A stretch of 27,648 nucleotides of DNA. It comes from Promethearchaeota archaeon (lineage in GTDB: Archaea; Asgardarchaeota; Lokiarchaeia; Sigynarchaeales; SOKP01). The position numbers and the translations under genes were made by a program. Below, piece by piece: positions 24,847-27,648 of the stretch. The stretch covers positions 1-27,648 of the forward strand of contig JAUXAJ010000029.1 of NCBI GenBank assembly GCA_030620005.1, given 5' to 3'. The first letter of the stretch is position 1. Every line of letters begins with the position of its first letter. Below the pieces are notes generated by a model. It saw only the letters and a list, made by a program, of their open reading frames with translations. It was not told where the DNA came from and searched no databases.

Positions 24847-25156
24847 TCTACAAATAATCTTCGATCAAAAAAGAGAATTATTTATCCAATGTGTTCAAAT
24901 TCTTTCAAATTATGAAGAGTGGTCAATTTTCAAAAGAATTCAGATCTATTTCATTGATCTTTATCCAGACATCTTAGTAAATGATTTAAGAAAAATACTT
25001 ACATGCGATACTTATTACGAGGATAAAAGATATTGTTATGAATTATACAAATTATTAAAAAACCATTTTAATGTGCTGAAGAATGAATGTCAATATCATG
25101 TGGCTCTAAGAATTGAAAAAGATCAAGACATCCAATCAGAAAGTTACGCCTATTAA
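24771..25156 (+). pseudogene. Open frame without a start codon (5'-truncated unknown gene)
   Basis: From just after a TAA near 24768 to TAA 25154-25156 the frame stays open for 128 codons, with protein-like composition (FDQKRELFIQCVQILSNYEE; FIDLYPDILVNDLRKILTCD; YELYKLLKNHFNVLKNECQY). No ATG, GTG or TTG lies near its left end, so it looks like the C-terminal part of a helical protein cut off on the left. I do not recognise a family. It runs antisense across the first 75 bases of the 24568-24846 gene. Confidence 0.4.
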
Positions 25157-25439
25157 GTCACGATAAATTTTATTTTTTCTTTTTTCCAATTGTCTGTAAA
25201 CCTCCCATAGGAGAGCCTCGTTGATTGTAGTAGATTTTCTGGATGCTTCTCGGGGGGTCGTTTTACTTGAGTCGGTAGTAAAAAATTATATCAAGGCAAA
25301 ATACGAAGATATCTTCAAAAAGATATTTAAAAAAAAAAATTAAATCTCAGTCAATTCAAATAAAAAAATAATCGTTTTATTTAAAAACTTTAAAAGCATA
25401 AAGTAATGTAGGAAAGGTTGGAAATTTTCTTCTTAACTT
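25157..25439. other. Gene-free A+T-rich spacer
   Basis: No coding sense is seen in either strand. A short G/C-rich patch at 25201-25257 could pair (CCTCCC at 25201-25206 with GGGGGGT at 25252-25257, one G-T wobble). An A/T-rich TTTATTTAAAAAC near 25377-25389 is a possible TATA region for the next gene. Confidence 0.35.
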
Positions 25440-26564
25440 TTGTACCACATTTCCACGTTCCGCATTTCAAAGGTGTACAACTTGAGCTCTTATTCAGTCC
25501 TAAAAACGAGTGAAAAATTCGAACGCTTGTGCGAGACCGTTACCAGCGAGTTAGGATTGATTAACTTTATCGATTTAAAAACACGATGCGTTCGAAAGTT
25601 CATGGAAGTCCGCGACAAATTCAAAAAAGGCTCCAGGTATCGAGGCATTGACAAGTTAGGCCCGCCATTTCTTTACATGTTCTTGAAAACGAACAATATC
25701 GCGTTTAAAGAGCAGAACTTTCTCGAAATTGTCAATTTATCGAGAGTTGATCTTATCAAGTTAGAAAAAGAAATCATCGCGCGTTATCCGGCTTACCTTA
25801 CCAGGAACAGAACTGCCATTGTTTTGAAAAAAATAAAGGGCGTGAAAAAATCCTTCGATTTAGACCCCGATTTTGTCCCAAACTGCCTAAAAATTTTAAA
25901 TAAATTCTATTTGTCTAACAAGAATTCGACCGAAGACGTCATGGCTGGAGTCTCGTGCGTCCTATGCGCGATTGCGATGGATATTAATAGCGTTTCTATG
26001 AGTAGCGTCTGTTCTCAAATCGGGGTAAGCTTCAGTTCCGTTCAAAACGCAATAAAAGGAATATTAGCGAGTAAAAAGGCGCCTAAAGACGATTTTAAAG
26101 GATTGAAAAGGTCGGCTCAACTAATCAAAGACCATCTTTTAAAAGACATTGTAGAAATTAAAAAGCGGGAACCTAAAAAACCTGATTCTAAAAGACCCTT
26201 GACCAAAAAAAAGAAGAATATTGTCGCTAGGTTGGACATCCAAGGTAAAAACCCGCAAGAAATTGCGAACTTTCTTGATATAGAAGAAAGCGCGGTGCGT
26301 TCCGTCCTGTTTAAATTCAAGCAATCGTACGAAAATTTGAAAGCTAAAAAAATGAACGAGAAGAATGAAGCAACCTCCAAACTCATTCAAGGTGGAAGAC
26401 CCTCAAGCGACTCTTATTCTAAATTCAAACACCTGGGAACAATCCTCAGAGAACTTCGAACGAGAACGGCTTGCGAGTCGTGTAATGATTTCATTTACAA
26501 GCTAGAATTTTCAAGCGGTAAGACTTTATTCGTTTGCAAGAATTGCCTGAGTTTAGAAAAATAG
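25440..26564 (+). CDS. TFIIB-like protein with internal HTH and C-terminal zinc ribbon
   Basis: 374 residues from TTG 25440 (GTG 25473 is an alternative). Two cyclin-like helical repeats are suggested at about 25-115 (RYRGIDKLGPPFLYMFLK core) and 142-212 (DVMAGVSCVLCAIAMDINSV, then a VCSQIGVSFSSVQNAI helix-turn-helix end), as in archaeal TFB/TFIIB. A lysine-rich linker (240-260) leads to a further helix-turn-helix (IQGKNPQEIANFLDIEESAV, 267-286) and then a CESC...CKNC zinc ribbon at 345-369. Normal TFB carries its ribbon at the N-terminus, so this is a rearranged or divergent relative. It probably binds DNA and could recruit polymerase to element-specific promoters. Codons are richer in CG dinucleotides than in the neighbouring genes, suggesting a foreign origin. 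Confidence 0.6.
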   Translation: MYHISTFRISKVYNLSSYSVLKTSEKFERLCETVTSELGLINFIDLKTRCVRKFMEVRDKFKKGSRYRGIDKLGPPFLYMFLKTNNIAFKEQNFLEIVNLSRVDLIKLEKEIIARYPAYLTRNRTAIVLKKIKGVKKSFDLDPDFVPNCLKILNKFYLSNKNSTEDVMAGVSCVLCAIAMDINSVSMSSVCSQIGVSFSSVQNAIKGILASKKAPKDDFKGLKRSAQLIKDHLLKDIVEIKKREPKKPDSKRPLTKKKKNIVARLDIQGKNPQEIANFLDIEESAVRSVLFKFKQSYENLKAKKMNEKNEATSKLIQGGRPSSDSYSKFKHLGTILRELRTRTACESCNDFIYKLEFSSGKTLFVCKNCLSLEK

Positions 26565-26670
26565 ACAACTTAAAGAAATAATCGCTAATCACCAATCCTT
26601 TCTTCGTGTCCAAAATGCGTCTCGCACAAGAATTTGAATCGAGCCTTATTAAGCTTCGTTAATTTTTAAT

Positions 26671-26928
26671 TTGTTTTTTACGCAAGAAATACCAATCATT
26701 GACGCAACGAAGACGCCAAGAAATAGTGGAACTGGACACCCAGGTATTGTTAATAATCTCCACGTCAGCATCTTTTTCGTTAGAGAATTTATCGGAGACA
26801 ATCTAAAACTGTCAATCTATAACAAATTAAAGCATTATAATTATTTACCCGATGAGATTAACGCTTTAAAGTTAACATTTTTCCGGCAAGACCATCAATA
26901 TATGCGAAAATACTTCATTCCGGTGTAA
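26671..26928 (+). CDS. Hypothetical small protein
   Basis: 85 codons from a TTG, beginning FFTQEIPIIDATKTPRNSGT and ending MRKYFIPV. It is unrecognised and has no membrane segment. No ribosome-binding site is seen. Codon use resembles the preceding TFIIB-like gene. It overlaps, tail to tail, the last 34 bases of the opposite-strand membrane protein. Possibly real, possibly the end of a longer decayed gene. The spacer 26565-26670 shows nothing. Confidence 0.35.
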   Translation: MFFTQEIPIIDATKTPRNSGTGHPGIVNNLHVSIFFVREFIGDNLKLSIYNKLKHYNYLPDEINALKLTFFRQDHQYMRKYFIPV

Positions 26929-27128
26929 GGCCCGCAAATCGCCACGATGATTAAAGAGACCACAATGACTTTAACGAAACCCGCCCTATGCCTGCTACCC
27001 GAAAGAACTGCGCCAAGAACCCCGATAATGAGGGCTAATAAACCCAGCATGGAAAATAACGCTACGAGGAACTGGAAAGCTTCTGCAACCCGTCCGGAGT
27101 AATTTTCTAAAAAATCGAAATCAATCAC
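26895..27128 (-). CDS. Small two-helix membrane protein
   Basis: 77 residues from GTG 27128. A short acidic N-terminus (MIDFDFLENY) precedes two hydrophobic helices, about 18-43 (LVALFSMLGLLALIIGVLGA) and 52-67 (VKVIVVSLIIVAICGP), joined by the basic loop SGSRHRAG. The shape recalls VirB2/TrbC-like pilins or small viral/plasmid membrane proteins, but no specific motif proves it. A TATA-like TTTAAATAA (27148-27156, reading leftward) lies about 25 bases upstream, so the transcript is probably leaderless. The group II intron begins 37 bases upstream of its start, in the opposite direction. Confidence 0.55.
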   Translation of the reverse strand: MIDFDFLENYSGRVAEAFQFLVALFSMLGLLALIIGVLGAVLSGSRHRAGFVKVIVVSLIIVAICGPYTGMKYFRIY

Positions 27129-27164
27129 GAAGGTATTAGCGGTGGGATTTATTTAAACAAAAAA

Positions 27165-27648
27165 GTGCGACAAGAAAGTCTTATGTCCGAATACAGGACT
27201 TGAAAAGAAAGAAACATTAAGGTGATTTTCAAAAACTAATATCGAGATGACCGATAATGGCTACTTGCCCATGTATCATTAGTAATAATGATGTGTGAAG
27301 CGGCAAGAACAATGTACCGTCAGCGCTTAGCTATAAAAAGGGCTGTGGGCTAGCCAAGGAGCCTATGGGAAACGACAGTGAAGGTGTGATAAACCTCGTT
27401 ATTAAAAATCGGCGAAATATAGCTGATACGCCGAGACCAAAAAGTAAGTTGCCTGGTAGGAATGGTTTTTTTTCATTTCTTTGTCATCCGTTGTGCAACC
27501 GGGGGAGAGCATCTCCCTAAAGGCTCTGTTGAAAGTCGAGCATAAGGAACTTGGTAAACCCGATGAGCCCCACGAGGAAAGTTAGTGGTATCTCAAACGT
27601 GAGGATGGGGGAAGATTCAGCGGGCAGAGGATGTAGGAAAAAGCGAAC
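27165..27648 (+). mobile_element. Group II intron, 5' part (domain I onward), running off the window
   Basis: GTGCGACAAGAAAGTC at 27165 is a canonical group II 5' end (GUGYG). The following 480 bases are G+C-richer than the surroundings, have no long open frame, and show the conserved strings of domain I: GAGCCTATGGGAAACGACAG near 27360, then AGTGAAGGTG, the GGCGAAATATAGCTGATACGCC hairpin region, AAGTTGCCTGG near 27447 and GGAACTTGGTAAACCCGAT near 27548, followed by GAGGATGGGGG and GCAGAGGATGTAGG. An intron-encoded reverse transcriptase would be expected beyond 27648. The insertion sits in the promoter-side flank of the small membrane-protein gene. Confidence 0.82.

Noticed and set aside
25201..25257. 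Riboswitch or small RNA
   Set aside because: Only one six-to-seven base stem with a wobble is visible, and no known consensus was recognised.

Overview
This is an A+T-rich archaeal window, most likely from an Asgard (Lokiarchaeia-like) archaeon. The signs are TATA-box promoters close to start codons, weak or absent Shine-Dalgarno sites, a tungsten aldehyde:ferredoxin oxidoreductase, polyferredoxin-type Fe-S proteins, a collagen-like/Ig-like surface protein, a TFIIB-related protein and a group II intron. The lineage is an inference; no rRNA or marker gene is present. No tRNA, rRNA or CRISPR array was seen.

Layout. 1-5250: end of a DUF362-type ferredoxin, a class C beta-lactamase-fold serine hydrolase, a class III aminotransferase, an unknown small protein, a secreted/anchored surface protein and a GIY-YIG nuclease remnant. 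5196-18746: a glycan-catabolism island with a sulfatase (broken by an in-frame TAG), three GH3 glycosidases of different subtypes, a GH29 alpha-L-fucosidase, an aldehyde:ferredoxin oxidoreductase (also broken by an in-frame TAG) and an L-fuculose-1-phosphate-type class II aldolase. 18958-20698: a TPR-like fragment, an antitoxin-like stub and a pair of Fe-S proteins. 20713-24329: a GPH-family sugar symporter, a decayed GH32 fructosidase and an ABC exporter. 24568-25156: unknown fragments. 25440-27648: a stretch with visibly more CG-containing codons that holds a rearranged TFIIB-like protein with a C-terminal zinc ribbon, two small proteins and the 5' part of a group II intron that runs off the window. 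It looks like a mobile or foreign segment.

How it fits together. None of the glycosidases shows a signal peptide, so the picture is uptake of (sulfated) fucose-, xylose- or glucose-containing oligosaccharides, perhaps through the GPH symporter, followed by cytoplasmic desulfation and hydrolysis. Fuculose-1-phosphate cleavage would give dihydroxyacetone phosphate and lactaldehyde, and the adjacent AOR is a plausible ferredoxin-linked oxidase for that aldehyde. The locus is visibly in flux. Several enzyme genes carry nonsense codons at positions that are, or could be, tryptophan. Stubs of GH3, GH29, GH32 and a thioredoxin-reductase-like gene lie between intact genes. A duplicated fucosidase/GH3 junction has lost opposite partners in its two copies.
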